Source: Pseudomonadota bacterium
GTDB taxonomy: Bacteria > Pseudomonadota > Gammaproteobacteria > Burkholderiales > Burkholderiaceae_C
Assembly (NCBI GenBank): GCA_021846965.1
Contig: JAJZWA010000008.1
Coordinates: 18,995 to 82,994 of the forward strand
DNA length: 64,000 bases
Reading direction: 5' to 3'
A program made the translations under genes and the position numbers. Each line of letters starts with the position of its first letter. The first letter of the stretch is position 1. Shown here piece after piece: positions 26,884 through 36,222 of the stretch. The notes under the pieces were generated by a model. The model ran no database searches and was not told where the DNA came from. It worked only from the letters and a program-made list of their open reading frames with translations.

Positions 26884-28413
26884 TCAGGCGCTCACCTGGG
26901 CCTGCAGCTGCAACTGCAGGTCCAGGCCCACGCGCTGCCACTCGGAGACTTCCTGCTCCAGGCTGTACTGGGTGAGCGGCGAGGCGCGCAGCCAGCGCGC
27001 GGCGGCCTCGATGCGCGTGCCCGAAACCCCCTGCGTGCCCGCCACCAGGCGCAGCCCGCCGTCGAGTTCCACGTCGCGCCGGTTGCGCGCCAGCAGCACC
27101 GCCAGGCGCAGGGCCAGCAAGGCGCGCAGGTCGACGGGTGGTCCGGTGAGGGCTCCCAGCTTTTTCAGCTTGCCTCCATGGCACAGCAGCATCTCGGCCA
27201 TCGCCGCCTGCTCGCTGCGCGAGAAGCCCGGCATGTCCGCGTTGCCCACGATGTAGGCCGAATGCTTGTGGTAGGCGCTGTGGGAAATCGACAGCCCCAC
27301 CTCGTGCAGCTGGGCCGCCCAGCGCAGCGCCTGGCGGCGCTCGGGCGAGGCCTCGGGGTCGAGTTGCTCCAGCAATTGCAGCGCCAATTGTTCCACGCGC
27401 GCCGACTGGCGCGTGTCGACCCCGTAGCGTTGCGTGAACTGCTGCACCGTGAGCTCGCGCATGTCCTGCTGCTGCTCGCGCCCCAGCAGGTCGTACAGCA
27501 CGCCCAGGCGCAAGCCGGCGTCGGTGGCCTCCATGTCCCGCAGGCCCAGTTCCTCGAACACCGCCAGCATGATGGCCAGGCCGCCGGCGGCCACCGGCAG
27601 GCGGTCCGGCTTGAGCCCGGGCATGCGCAGGGTGCTCAGGTCCTCGGCCTGCACGTAGATCTTGCGCAGACGGCGCAGCCCGGCGCGGGTGATGCCCAGC
27701 GTGGCGCCCGAATCATTGAGCTGGCTGCCCACGAGAATGTCCGCCAGCGCGCGCGCCGTGCCGCTGGAGCCCACCGCGGAGGCCCAGCCGGTCTTGCGGA
27801 AATTGCGCGCGATGATCTGGATCTCGCGCCGAGCCGCCAGCTCGGCGGATTTCATGCGCTGCTCGTCGACCCGCCCGGCCGGAAAGAACTCGCGGGTCAT
27901 GGACACGCAGCCGATGTACAGCGACTCCATCATGCGCGGCTCCAGGCCGGAGCCGATGATGAACTCGGTGGAGCCGCCGCCGATGTCCACCACCAGGCGG
28001 TGCCCCGCCGACGGAGTCACCGAATGGGCTGCGCCGATGTAGACCAGGCGCGCCTCCTCGCGCCCCGCGATCACCTCGATCGGGAAGCCCAGCGCCTGCT
28101 GCGCACGCTCCAGGAACACCGGGGCGTTCTTGGCCACGCGCACCGCGTTGGTGGCCACCGCGCGAACCCGCTCGGGGTGGAACTGGCGCAGCCGCTCGCC
28201 GAAACGGCGCAGCGTGGCCAGGGCCCGCTGCTGGCTCTCTTCGGTGAGGTTCTTGTTCTCGTCCAGTCCCGCGCCCAGGCGCACCGGCTCACGCAGGGAA
28301 TCCAGGGGATAGATCTGCGCGCCGTGCGGGCTTTCCGCAGCCTTCCCCACCAGCATGCGAAAACTGTTGGAGCCTAGGTCGACGGCGGCGAGGTGCTGGA
28401 CTTTCAGGGACAT
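26884..28413 (-). CDS. ppx: Exopolyphosphatase (Ppx/GppA family)
   Basis: The 509-residue protein opens HLAAVDLGSNSFRMLVG (phosphate-1 motif of the ASKHA fold) and contains VVDIGGGSTEFIIG and VGSSGTARALADIL. A C-terminal HD-like helical domain includes LHEVGLSISHSAYHKHSAYIV. It hydrolyses polyphosphate from its ends and may also act on pppGpp. It is transcribed divergently from ppk1, with a Pho-box-like element in the 122-base gap, so synthesis and breakdown of polyphosphate share one control region. Confidence 0.93.
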   Translation of the reverse strand: MSLKVQHLAAVDLGSNSFRMLVGKAAESPHGAQIYPLDSLREPVRLGAGLDENKNLTEESQQRALATLRRFGERLRQFHPERVRAVATNAVRVAKNAPVFLERAQQALGFPIEVIAGREEARLVYIGAAHSVTPSAGHRLVVDIGGGSTEFIIGSGLEPRMMESLYIGCVSMTREFFPAGRVDEQRMKSAELAARREIQIIARNFRKTGWASAVGSSGTARALADILVGSQLNDSGATLGITRAGLRRLRKIYVQAEDLSTLRMPGLKPDRLPVAAGGLAIMLAVFEELGLRDMEATDAGLRLGVLYDLLGREQQQDMRELTVQQFTQRYGVDTRQSARVEQLALQLLEQLDPEASPERRQALRWAAQLHEVGLSISHSAYHKHSAYIVGNADMPGFSRSEQAAMAEMLLCHGGKLKKLGALTGPPVDLRALLALRLAVLLARNRRDVELDGGLRLVAGTQGVSGTRIEAAARWLRASPLTQYSLEQEVSEWQRVGLDLQLQLQAQVSA

Positions 28414-28452
28414 GGCGCAAGTTGAACACGGCCGGATGACACGCCCTTGACG

Positions 28453-28470
28453 ATGTCATGTAGATTTCAC
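28453..28470. promoter_or_regulatory. Candidate Pho box between ppx and ppk1
   Basis: ATGTCAT GTAG ATTTCAC is a 7-4-7 direct repeat matching the Pho-box plan (CTGTCAT N4 CTGTCAY), placed 66 bases before the ppk1 start and 40 bases from the ppx start. Read on the plus strand it favours ppk1. Confidence 0.6.
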
Positions 28471-28535
28471 GGGAATGTGGGATCGTAAGCCTTTCGCGCC
28501 TCCGCCCGCGGCAGTTTCCCGTTTCCGGACTTTCC

Positions 28536-30626
28536 ATGGCCAAGCCAGCGCCTTCACCCCTGATCAACCGCGAAATCGGCATCCTGGCCTTCAACCGCCG
28601 CGTGCTGGCCCAGGCGCAGGACCCGGCCATCCCGCCTCTGGAACGTCTTCGCTACCTGTGCATCGTCGCGTCGAACCTGGACGAGTTCTTCGAGACCCGC
28701 GTGGCGCAGCTGCAGGACCTGCTGGAGCATGAGCCCGCGGCGATGACACCCGACGGCCTGCCGGTGGCCGAGGCGCTGCGCCTGATCGCGGACGAGGCGC
28801 ACGCGCTGGTGGCCGAGAAATACCGGCTGCTGCAGCAGTCCATCTACCCCATGCTGCACGACGTGGGCGTGCGCTTCGTCACCAGCGGGGAATGGTCGCA
28901 GCGGCAGGAGCGCTGGGCCCGCGCCTACTTCGAGCGCGAGGTGCTGCCGGTGCTCACGCCCATCGGGCTCGACCCCGCGCACCCCTTTCCCAAGGTGCTC
29001 AACAAGAGCCTGAATTTCGCCGTCATGCTCGAGGGCACGGACGCCTTCGGCCGCAACGTCGACCTGGGCATCATCCAGGCGCCCAGGGCCCTGCCGCGGG
29101 TGCTGGAAATGCCCCGCGAACTGGTGGAGGACGACAAGCTGCACAGTTTCGTGCTGCTGTCCTCGCTGATGCAGGCCTACGCGGGGCACCTGTTCCCGGG
29201 CCTGAAGGTGCTGGGCGTGCACCAGTTCCGCGTCACCCGCAACAGCGAGCTGTTCGTGGACGACGACGAGATCACCAATCTGCGCACGGCCCTGCAGGGC
29301 GAGCTGCGCGCGCGCCACTACGGCGATGCCGTGCGCCTGGAGGTCACCGCCGCCTGCCCGCAGCCCCTGCTCGAGCGCCTGATGCGCGAGAACGGCCTGC
29401 ACGCGCGCGACTGTTTCCGCGTCGACGGTCCGGTCAACCTGGCGCGCCTGCAGGCGATCATCGACATGCTGCCGCAGTCGCGCCTGACCTACCCCCCGCA
29501 TCTGCCGGCTTCCCTGCCCGGCTGGCCCGGCGCGGAGCCCGAGCTGTTCGAGCGCATCCGCGCCGGCAACGTGCTGCTGCACCACCCCTACGACAGCTTC
29601 GCCCCGGTGGTCGACCTGGTGCGCACCGCCGCGCGCGACCCGCAGGTGCTGGCCATCAAGCAGACCATCTACCGCGCCGGGCATACCTCCGAGCTGATGG
29701 AGGCCCTGATCGAGGCGGCACGCAACGGCAAGGAAGTCACCGTCGTGCTGGAGCTGATGGCCCGCCTGGACGAGGAGACCAACATCAACTGGGCGGCGCG
29801 CCTGGAGGCCGAGGGCGCGCATGTGGTCTACGGCGTCGTGGGCTTCAAGTGCCACGCCAAGATGCTCATGGTGGTGCGCCGCGAGCGCGTGGGTCGCCGC
29901 GCCGAACAGCTGCGGCGCTACGTGCACCTGGGCACCGGCAACTACCACACCCGCACCGCCCGCCTGTACACCGATTTCGGGCTCATGACGGCCGACGAGG
30001 CCATCTGCGCCGACGTCAACCAGGTGTTCCTGGAAATCACCGGCTCCTCCAAGTTCGCTCCGCTGCGCCGCCTGTGGCAATCGCCGTTCTCGCTGCTGGA
30101 CAAGCTGATTCGCGCCATCCGCCACGAGGCGCGCCTGGCCCGTGCCGGCAAGACGGCGCGCATCTGGGCACGGGTGAACGCCCTGGTCGAGCCCACGGTG
30201 ATCGGCGAGCTGTACAAGGCGGCACGCGCCGGCGTGGAAATCCGCCTGCTGGTGCGCGGGCCCTGCATGCTGCGTCCAGGCATCGCCGGCCTGTCGGAGA
30301 ACATCCGCGTGCGCTCGGTGATCGGGCGCTTCCTGGAGCACTCGCGGGTGTTCTATTTCCACAACGACGGCGCCGAGGACGTCTGGATCTCCTCGGCCGA
30401 CTGGATGGAGCGCAACCTGTTCCGCCGCGTCGAGATCGCCGCCCCCATCCTGGACCCCGAGGCCAAGGCCAAGGTGATCCTCGAGGGCCTGCGCGTGCAC
30501 TGGCTCAACCCCGGCAACGCCTGGGACATGGACAGCGCCGGCAACTGGCGCCGTGCCCGCGGCTGGCACACCGGCCGCAGCAGTCACCAGGTGCTGATCG
30601 ACTCGCGCAACCCCGAGGCTGGCTGA
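28536..30626 (+). CDS. ppk1: Polyphosphate kinase 1
   Basis: The 696-residue enzyme polymerises the gamma phosphate of ATP into polyphosphate. It has the PPK N domain (INREIGILAFNRRVLAQAQD), the head and the two phospholipase-D-like catalytic domains: FKCHAKMLMVVRRE carries the autophosphorylated histidine, LGTGNYHTRTARLYTDFGLMT follows, and the second site is in YFHNDGAEDVWISSADWMERNL. The start at 28536 is where family similarity begins. It ends nine bases before the convergent phoR stop. Confidence 0.95.
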   Translation: MAKPAPSPLINREIGILAFNRRVLAQAQDPAIPPLERLRYLCIVASNLDEFFETRVAQLQDLLEHEPAAMTPDGLPVAEALRLIADEAHALVAEKYRLLQQSIYPMLHDVGVRFVTSGEWSQRQERWARAYFEREVLPVLTPIGLDPAHPFPKVLNKSLNFAVMLEGTDAFGRNVDLGIIQAPRALPRVLEMPRELVEDDKLHSFVLLSSLMQAYAGHLFPGLKVLGVHQFRVTRNSELFVDDDEITNLRTALQGELRARHYGDAVRLEVTAACPQPLLERLMRENGLHARDCFRVDGPVNLARLQAIIDMLPQSRLTYPPHLPASLPGWPGAEPELFERIRAGNVLLHHPYDSFAPVVDLVRTAARDPQVLAIKQTIYRAGHTSELMEALIEAARNGKEVTVVLELMARLDEETNINWAARLEAEGAHVVYGVVGFKCHAKMLMVVRRERVGRRAEQLRRYVHLGTGNYHTRTARLYTDFGLMTADEAICADVNQVFLEITGSSKFAPLRRLWQSPFSLLDKLIRAIRHEARLARAGKTARIWARVNALVEPTVIGELYKAARAGVEIRLLVRGPCMLRPGIAGLSENIRVRSVIGRFLEHSRVFYFHNDGAEDVWISSADWMERNLFRRVEIAAPILDPEAKAKVILEGLRVHWLNPGNAWDMDSAGNWRRARGWHTGRSSHQVLIDSRNPEAG

Positions 30627-30635
30627 GCGCCGGCC

Positions 30636-31985
30636 TCAGCCCTGTTCGACCACGGGTTCCTGCGGCGCGAGCGCCTGCGGCAGCACGATGCGCTGCGCAG
30701 GGAAGCGGGCGCTGAAGGTGCTGCCCTCGCCCAGCTGGCTGGAAATACGCAGTTCCGCCTGATGGCGCAACAGCGCATGCTTGACGATGGCCAGGCCCAG
30801 GCCGGTGCCGCCCGACTCGCGCGAACGCCCGCGGTCCACGCGGTAGAAGCGCTCGGTCAGGCGCGGAATGTGCTCGGCGGCGATGCCGATGCCGTCATCG
30901 CTGACGCTGAACTCGCCCACCGCATCGCCCAGTCCGGTGTCGAGCACACGCCAGCGGATCTGGATCAGGCCGCCCTCGGGGGTGTAGCGCACGGCGTTGC
31001 TCACCAGATTGCCGAAGGCGCTGGAGAGTTCGCCACCGGCGCCGCGCAGCTTGCTCAGGTCGGCCTCGGCCTCGATGCGGTGACGCCCACCCGACAGCGC
31101 ACGCGCATCGGCTGCCAGGCGCGCCACCATATTGGGCATGTCCAGCAGTTCCTCGGCGGGCTGGTGCGGGTCGCCTTCCAGGTGGGCCAGGGTCAGCAGG
31201 TCCTCCACCAGATGGCGCATGCGATCGCTCTGCTGCTGCATCAGCGCCAGCATCCTCTCGCGCTCCTCGGCGGAGAAATCCAGGCTGCGCAGGGTCTCGA
31301 CGAAACCCGCGATCACCGTCAGGGGGGTCTTGATCTCGTGCGAGACGTTGGCGACGAAATCGCGGCGCATCGCCTCGGTGCGCTCGATCTGGGTGACGTC
31401 ACGCGACAGCAGCAGGCGATCCCCCTCGCCGTAGGGAATCACCTGCACGCTCAGCAGCAGGTTGCCCTGGCTGCCGCTGCGGCGCATCAGCAGGGGCTCG
31501 GCGAACTGGCGTCCCGCCAGGTAGGCGACGAATTCCGGGTTGCGGATCAGGTGCACCGCGTGCTGGCGCATGTCGCGCCGCGGGTCGAGCCCGAAATGCC
31601 CGGCGGCGGTGGCGTTGCACCAGTCGATCTGGCCCTGTTCGTCGATCAGCATCACCCCGTTGGGGGAGGCCTGCAAGGCCTCGATGAACCGCGCCAGCTT
31701 GGTCTCCTCGCGCTGCACGCGGCTTTGCCACAGGCGCAGCTGGCGCGCGCTGCGGTAGAACACCTCGCCCCAGGCGCCAAAGGAGGCCGGAATGCTGTCG
31801 CGCTGCGGAAAGCGCAGCCAGGCCAGCAGGCGGGTGCGGGCGAGGGTGTCGAAGGCCACCACGCCCAGCGCGATGACGCAGGCCAGCGCCAGGCCAGCGC
31901 TCTCGCCCAGCCAGTGCGCGGCCAGGGAGCCGGCCAGCACCATCGCGGCCACGAGCAGGGCCAGGCGGAGCATCACGGAACGCAT
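30636..31985 (-). CDS. phoR: Phosphate regulon sensor histidine kinase PhoR
   Basis: The 449-residue inner-membrane kinase has two N-terminal membrane helices (about residues 5-50), a PAS domain (ASPNGVMLIDEQGQIDWCNATA), an HisKA domain with the phosphorylated histidine at about 216 (FVANVSHEIKTPLT), and an HATPase domain with N, G1 and G2 boxes (SNAVRYTPEGG, VSDDGIGIA, GGTGLGLAIVKHAL). With low periplasmic phosphate, signalled by PstSCAB and PhoU, it phosphorylates PhoB. I chose the ATG at 31985, 16 bases after phoB. It is the last gene of the pst-pho operon. Confidence 0.95.
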   Translation of the reverse strand: MRSVMLRLALLVAAMVLAGSLAAHWLGESAGLALACVIALGVVAFDTLARTRLLAWLRFPQRDSIPASFGAWGEVFYRSARQLRLWQSRVQREETKLARFIEALQASPNGVMLIDEQGQIDWCNATAAGHFGLDPRRDMRQHAVHLIRNPEFVAYLAGRQFAEPLLMRRSGSQGNLLLSVQVIPYGEGDRLLLSRDVTQIERTEAMRRDFVANVSHEIKTPLTVIAGFVETLRSLDFSAEERERMLALMQQQSDRMRHLVEDLLTLAHLEGDPHQPAEELLDMPNMVARLAADARALSGGRHRIEAEADLSKLRGAGGELSSAFGNLVSNAVRYTPEGGLIQIRWRVLDTGLGDAVGEFSVSDDGIGIAAEHIPRLTERFYRVDRGRSRESGGTGLGLAIVKHALLRHQAELRISSQLGEGSTFSARFPAQRIVLPQALAPQEPVVEQG

Positions 31986-32001
31986 GGGCGGTGCCCGATG
32001 C

Positions 32002-32724
32002 TCAGCCGGCGGCGGTGGCGCCCTGGCGTTGCGTGAACCGGTAACCCGCTCCACGCACCGTCTCGACCAGCTCGGAACAATTCGCCGGAGCCAGCGCCTC
32101 ACGCAGGCGCTTGATGTGCACGTCCACGGTGCGCTCCTCGATGAACACGTGGTCGCCCCACACCTTGTCGAGCAATGCCCCGCGGCTGTGCACCCGCTCC
32201 GGGTGGGTCATCATGAAGTGCAGCAGCTTGAACTCGGTGGGCCCCAGGCGCAGCTCCTTCTCCGCGCCGTCGGGCCCGGTGTAGGTGACGCGGCGGGTTC
32301 CCGGATCGACGGCCAGCGCGCCCGCGCGCACCGGCTCGTCGGTGAGCTGCGGCGAGCGCCGACGCAGCACCGCGCGGATGCGCGCCAGCAGTTCCTTGGG
32401 AGAGAAGGGCTTGGTGATGTAGTCGTCGGCCCCGGCATCGAGCCCGGCGATGGTGTCGGTCTCCTCGCTGCGCGCCGTCAGCAGGATCATCGGGATGCCC
32501 CGCGTGCGCGCGCCCTGGCGCAGCTCGCGCAGCAAGGCCACGCCGGACATGCCGGGCAGCATCCAGTCCACGAGCATCACGTCGGGGAGCACGTCGCGGA
32601 TCAGGCGCAAGGCCTCCTCGGCGCTTCCCGCCACGATGGGGCAGTGGCCGGCGTGCCGCAGGTTCACCGCGAGCAATTCGGCGATCGCGGGCTCGTCTTC
32701 GACAATCAGGATGTTGCTGGGCAT
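32002..32724 (-). CDS. phoB: Phosphate regulon response regulator PhoB
   Basis: The 240-residue OmpR-type regulator has a receiver domain with the phosphoacceptor aspartate at about 53 (MLVDWMLPGMSG) and the conserved lysine in DYITKPFSP. Its winged-helix domain ends VETVRGAGYRFT. The winged helix binds Pho boxes; three candidate sites are visible in this window (25982, 28453 and 37374). It lies between phoU and phoR in one operon. Confidence 0.96.
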   Translation of the reverse strand: MPSNILIVEDEPAIAELLAVNLRHAGHCPIVAGSAEEALRLIRDVLPDVMLVDWMLPGMSGVALLRELRQGARTRGIPMILLTARSEETDTIAGLDAGADDYITKPFSPKELLARIRAVLRRRSPQLTDEPVRAGALAVDPGTRRVTYTGPDGAEKELRLGPTEFKLLHFMMTHPERVHSRGALLDKVWGDHVFIEERTVDVHIKRLREALAPANCSELVETVRGAGYRFTQRQGATAAG

Positions 32725-32776
32725 GGATTGGACTCGGGCCTGCGACTGCCTGCCCCGCGACGCGTCTGTCGCGGGT

Positions 32777-33478
32777 TCAGAGGGTTCCCGCCACCTCGTT
32801 GAAGGCTTCCTTGTTGTGTCGCACGTCGGTGCCGCGCACCACGTAGATCACGAACTCGGCGATGTTCTTGGCGTGGTCGCCGATGCGCTCGATGGCCTTG
32901 GCGATGAACACCATGTCCAGACTGGCGGAGATGTTGCGCGGGTCCTCCATCACGTAGGTGATGAGCTTGCGCATGAAGGAGTCGAATTCGGCGTCGATGG
33001 CGCTGTCGGCGGTGACGATGTCCACAGCGGCCCGCTCGTCCAGGCGCGCGAAGGCGTCCAGGGCCTTGCGGATCTGCGCCACCGCGAGGTCGGATTCGCG
33101 GATGATCTCGTTGAAGGAGATGCTCAGGTTGGCCCCGGCCTCGACCAGGTCGCGCGCCATGCGGGCGATGCGGTCGGCCTCGTCGCCCACGCGTTCCAGG
33201 TTGGTGATGGTCTTGGAGATGGCCAGCATCAGGCGCAGGTCGCGCGCGGTGGGCTGGCGCTTGGCGATGATCTGCGCCACGTCGGCGTCGATCTCCACCT
33301 CGAGCTGGTTCACGCGCTTCTCGTTGAGCATCACCCCGCGCGCGGCCTCGGCATCGAAGTGGCGCAGCGCGTACACCGCCTGCGCGATCTGGGATTCGAC
33401 CAGGCCGCCCATCTCCAGCACGCGGGTGGTGATGGCACTGATCTCGGCGTCGAACTGGGTGGAAAGGTGCTTGTCCAT
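32777..33478 (-). CDS. phoU: Phosphate transport system regulator PhoU
   Basis: The 233-residue all-helical protein has the two PhoU repeats, each with the metal-binding E/DxxxD pattern (ERVGDEADRIARMARDLVE, and ERIGDHAKNIAEFVIYV near the end). It couples the PstB/PstSCAB importer to PhoR and represses the Pho response when phosphate is plentiful. It starts 22 bases after pstB and is followed by phoB. Confidence 0.96.
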   Translation of the reverse strand: MDKHLSTQFDAEISAITTRVLEMGGLVESQIAQAVYALRHFDAEAARGVMLNEKRVNQLEVEIDADVAQIIAKRQPTARDLRLMLAISKTITNLERVGDEADRIARMARDLVEAGANLSISFNEIIRESDLAVAQIRKALDAFARLDERAAVDIVTADSAIDAEFDSFMRKLITYVMEDPRNISASLDMVFIAKAIERIGDHAKNIAEFVIYVVRGTDVRHNKEAFNEVAGTL

Positions 33479-33500
33479 GGCTGGATCTCCTGGCGCGCGT

Positions 33501-34289
33501 TCAGCCGAAACGGCCGGTGATGTAGTCCTCGGTCTGCTGCTTGCGCGGCTTGAGGAAGATCTGGTTGGTATCTCCGAACTCGATGAGCTCGCCCAGGTAC
33601 ATGTAGGCGGTGTAGTCCGACACGCGCGCGGCCTGCTGCATGTTGTGGGTGACGATGGCCACCGTGTAGTCGCTCTTGAGCTCGGTGACCAGTTCCTCGA
33701 TCTTGCCGGTGGAGATCGGATCCAGCGCCGAGGTGGGCTCGTCGAGCAGCAGCACCTCCGGGCGGATGGCGATGGCGCGCGCGATGCACAGGCGCTGCTG
33801 CTGGCCGCCCGACAGGCTCAGGCCGCTCTGGTGCAGCTTGTCCTTCACCTCGTCCCACAGCGCCGTCTTGGTCAGCGCCCACTGCACGCGCTCCTCCATG
33901 TCGGCGCGCGGCAGCTTCTCGTACAGACGAATGCCGAAGGCGATGTTCTCGAAAATCGACATCGGGAAGGGCGTGGGCTTCTGGAACACCATGCCCACGC
34001 GCGCGCGCAGCAGCGACACGTCCTCGGTCTTGGACAGGATGTTGCGGCCGTCGAACAGCACCTCGCCTTCGGCGCGCTGGTCGGGATAGAGCTCGAACAT
34101 GCGGTTGAAAATGCGCAGCAGCGTGGACTTGCCGCAGCCCGAAGGCCCGATGAAGGCCGTGACCTGGCGGTCCGCGATCTCCAGGCTCACGTCCTTGATG
34201 GCACGGTACTTGCCGTAGTAGAAGTTGACGTTGCGCACCGACACGCGCGTCGTGCTCGGCGCGTTCGGCTCCTGGGTCGGTTGGGTCAT
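33501..34289 (-). CDS. pstB: Phosphate ABC transporter ATPase PstB
   Basis: The 262-residue ABC ATPase has Walker [10 protein letters not shown] at 48-56, signature LSGGQQQR at 159-166, Walker B VLLLDEP at 179-185 and the PstB-typical [20 protein letters not shown] segment. It powers high-affinity phosphate import. I chose the ATG at 34289 (MTQPTQEP); the open frame upstream lies inside pstA. It sits 23 bases after pstA. Confidence 0.97.
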   Translation of the reverse strand: MTQPTQEPNAPSTTRVSVRNVNFYYGKYRAIKDVSLEIADRQVTAFIGPSGCGKSTLLRIFNRMFELYPDQRAEGEVLFDGRNILSKTEDVSLLRARVGMVFQKPTPFPMSIFENIAFGIRLYEKLPRADMEERVQWALTKTALWDEVKDKLHQSGLSLSGGQQQRLCIARAIAIRPEVLLLDEPTSALDPISTGKIEELVTELKSDYTVAIVTHNMQQAARVSDYTAYMYLGELIEFGDTNQIFLKPRKQQTEDYITGRFG

Positions 34290-34312
34290 CGACGGATCTC
34301 GGGGTGCAAGGT

Positions 34313-35200
34313 TCACAGGCGCTTGCGCAGGAAGATGCGGGTGGCGATGTTGATCACCAGCACCACGGCGATCACCAGGAAGGCGGCCGCGTAGGCCAGC
34401 GCATGCGCGGAGGCGAAGGGCTGGTTGATGAAACTCCAGATCACGTAGGTGAGGTAGCCGATGGGCTCTCGCGTGAGCTGGCCGTTCCACAGGTAGTTGG
34501 ACCAGCCGGCGGTGTAGATCAGCGGCGCCGTCTCGCCCACCGAGATGGCCAGCGACAGCAGCACCCCGGTGATCACGCCCGATCGCGCGGCCGGCAGCAG
34601 GATCTTGAACACCACCTGGTGCTCCTTGCAGCCCAGCGCATAGCCTGCCTCGCGCAGGCTGGAGGGGTTCTGGCGCATGGCCAGTTCGGTGAATCGCGCG
34701 ATGTAGGGCACGATCATCAGCGCCAGGGTCAGCGCCCCGGCCAGGGCCGAGAACTGCCAGCCCAGTCCCTCCACCAGCGTGACGTAGCTGAAGTAGCCCA
34801 GCACGATGGACGGCACGCCGGTCAGCACGTCGGCCAGGAAACGCACCGAGCGCCCCCAGAGCCCCTCGCCGTATTCGGCCAGGTAGATGCCGGTGATCAC
34901 GCCCACCGGGGCGGCGAACAGGATCGCGCCGCCGCTGAGCACCAGGGTGCCTTCGATGGCGTTGAGCAGGCCACCGCTGATGCCGTTGGTGACCTGGGTG
35001 AAGACCGTCAGATTCAACGCCCTGGCGCCGCGTGAAAGCACGGTCCACAGGATGTCGGCCAGCGGCACCACCACCAGCACGAAGGAAATGGCGCAGAAGA
35101 CGCCGAACAGCACCGCGTCGACGCGGCGCCGGCGCGACACGCGCAGCACGGCCTCAGCCGGGGACGGCAACACGTCGCGTGAGGATGCGAGCGATGACAT
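34313..35200 (-). CDS. pstA: Phosphate ABC transporter permease PstA
   Basis: The 295-residue inner-membrane permease has about six helices and a coupling loop [33 protein letters not shown] chose the ATG at 35200 (MSSLASSRD); a TTG two codons earlier is also open. Its 5-prime end overlaps pstC by 47 bases, unusually long, which suggests translational coupling or a slightly later true start. It pairs with PstC in the membrane. Confidence 0.93.
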   Translation of the reverse strand: MSSLASSRDVLPSPAEAVLRVSRRRRVDAVLFGVFCAISFVLVVVPLADILWTVLSRGARALNLTVFTQVTNGISGGLLNAIEGTLVLSGGAILFAAPVGVITGIYLAEYGEGLWGRSVRFLADVLTGVPSIVLGYFSYVTLVEGLGWQFSALAGALTLALMIVPYIARFTELAMRQNPSSLREAGYALGCKEHQVVFKILLPAARSGVITGVLLSLAISVGETAPLIYTAGWSNYLWNGQLTREPIGYLTYVIWSFINQPFASAHALAYAAAFLVIAVVLVINIATRIFLRKRL

Positions 35201-36107
35201 TGACAATGACCGCGATGATGAGAAGAACGAGGGCGATCTCGGCCAGCGAGCGAACCGCCATGCCGCTGGTGTCCTGCAGGGCGCTGTCGAGCTGCGAGGC
35301 GATGAAGGCGGCCATGCTGGTGATCGGGCTGAACAGGGATCCGGGCAGGTAGTTCAGGGCTCCCCCGCTGACCATGAGCACCGCCATGGTCTCGCCCAGG
35401 GCGCGCCCCAGCGCCAGGATGACGGCGCCGATCAGCGGGGTGCGCACGGCCGGAAGCAGCGCGCGGCGCTGCACCTCGGCGCGCGTGGCTCCCAGCGCGA
35501 AGCAGGATTCGCGAAGTTCGCGGGGCACCCGGCGCAGGGCCTCGATCAGGGTGCTGGCGATCACCGGCAGCACCATGAGCGCCAGCACCAGGCTGGCGGT
35601 GAACAGGCCGAAACCACTGCTGGCCGGCGTGGAGAAGAAGGACACGAAGGGGATCGACGCGGAGATGGCCGGCGCCAGGTACTTGAGGGTCAGGGGCGCC
35701 AGCACCTCGAAGCCCCACAGGCCGTAGACCACGCTGGGCACCATGGCCAGCAGTTCGACGATCTGCGCGAAGGCGCCGCTGAGCCGGTGCGGGGCGTATT
35801 CGACCAGGTACAGGGCGACGCCGACGCCCACCGGCACCGCCAGCAGCAGTGCGAGGGCCGAGCTGGCCAGGGTACCGACGATGAACACCCAGATGCCGTA
35901 GTGGGCGCCCGCGGGCACCAGCACACCGTTCACGTGCACCGGGTCACCGTACAGGTTGCCCAGGCTCCAGGTATTGGAGAACAGGAATCCGAAACCGTTG
36001 AACCGGATCGCAGGCCAGGAATAGGCGGCGAGGAACACGAACAGGGCGATCAGACCCAGCGGGATGAGCGCCGAGGTCGCCTGCAGTCCGCGTTGAAACC
36101 ATTTCAT
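35154..36107 (-). CDS. pstC: Phosphate ABC transporter permease PstC
   Basis: The 317-residue permease has an N-terminal helix (LIPLGLIALFVFLAAYSWPAI), a periplasmic loop and five further helices. The coupling loop is RRVPRELRESCFALGATRAEVQRRALLPA, followed by LGRALGETMAVLMVSGG. I chose the ATG at 36107 (MKWFQRGLQ), the usual start for this family. It follows pstS after a 115-base gap with two strong hairpins. Confidence 0.94.
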   Translation of the reverse strand: MKWFQRGLQATSALIPLGLIALFVFLAAYSWPAIRFNGFGFLFSNTWSLGNLYGDPVHVNGVLVPAGAHYGIWVFIVGTLASSALALLLAVPVGVGVALYLVEYAPHRLSGAFAQIVELLAMVPSVVYGLWGFEVLAPLTLKYLAPAISASIPFVSFFSTPASSGFGLFTASLVLALMVLPVIASTLIEALRRVPRELRESCFALGATRAEVQRRALLPAVRTPLIGAVILALGRALGETMAVLMVSGGALNYLPGSLFSPITSMAAFIASQLDSALQDTSGMAVRSLAEIALVLLIIAVIVNVIARILTRRVAVPG

Positions 36108-36152
36108 GCTTGCTTGCACCTGGGATCGTGTTGCCAAACCGGAGAACAGCTT

Positions 36153-36206
36153 CGGCACCCGCAAGGGTGCCGAGTCTGCCGCGCACGCGCCACAGGGCGC
36201 GTGCGC
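36153..36206 (-). promoter_or_regulatory. Two strong hairpins in the pstS-pstC gap
   Basis: The first is an 8-bp perfect stem closed by a tetraloop (CGGCACCC GCAA GGGTGCCG, 36153-36172). The second is an 11-bp perfect stem (GCGCACGCGCC / GGCGCGTGCGC, 36181-36206, loop ACAG). No T-run follows either. They probably protect the pstS message end or attenuate read-through, giving more binding protein than permease. Confidence 0.7.
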
Positions 36207-36222
36207 TCGAGGCTGATGATGC

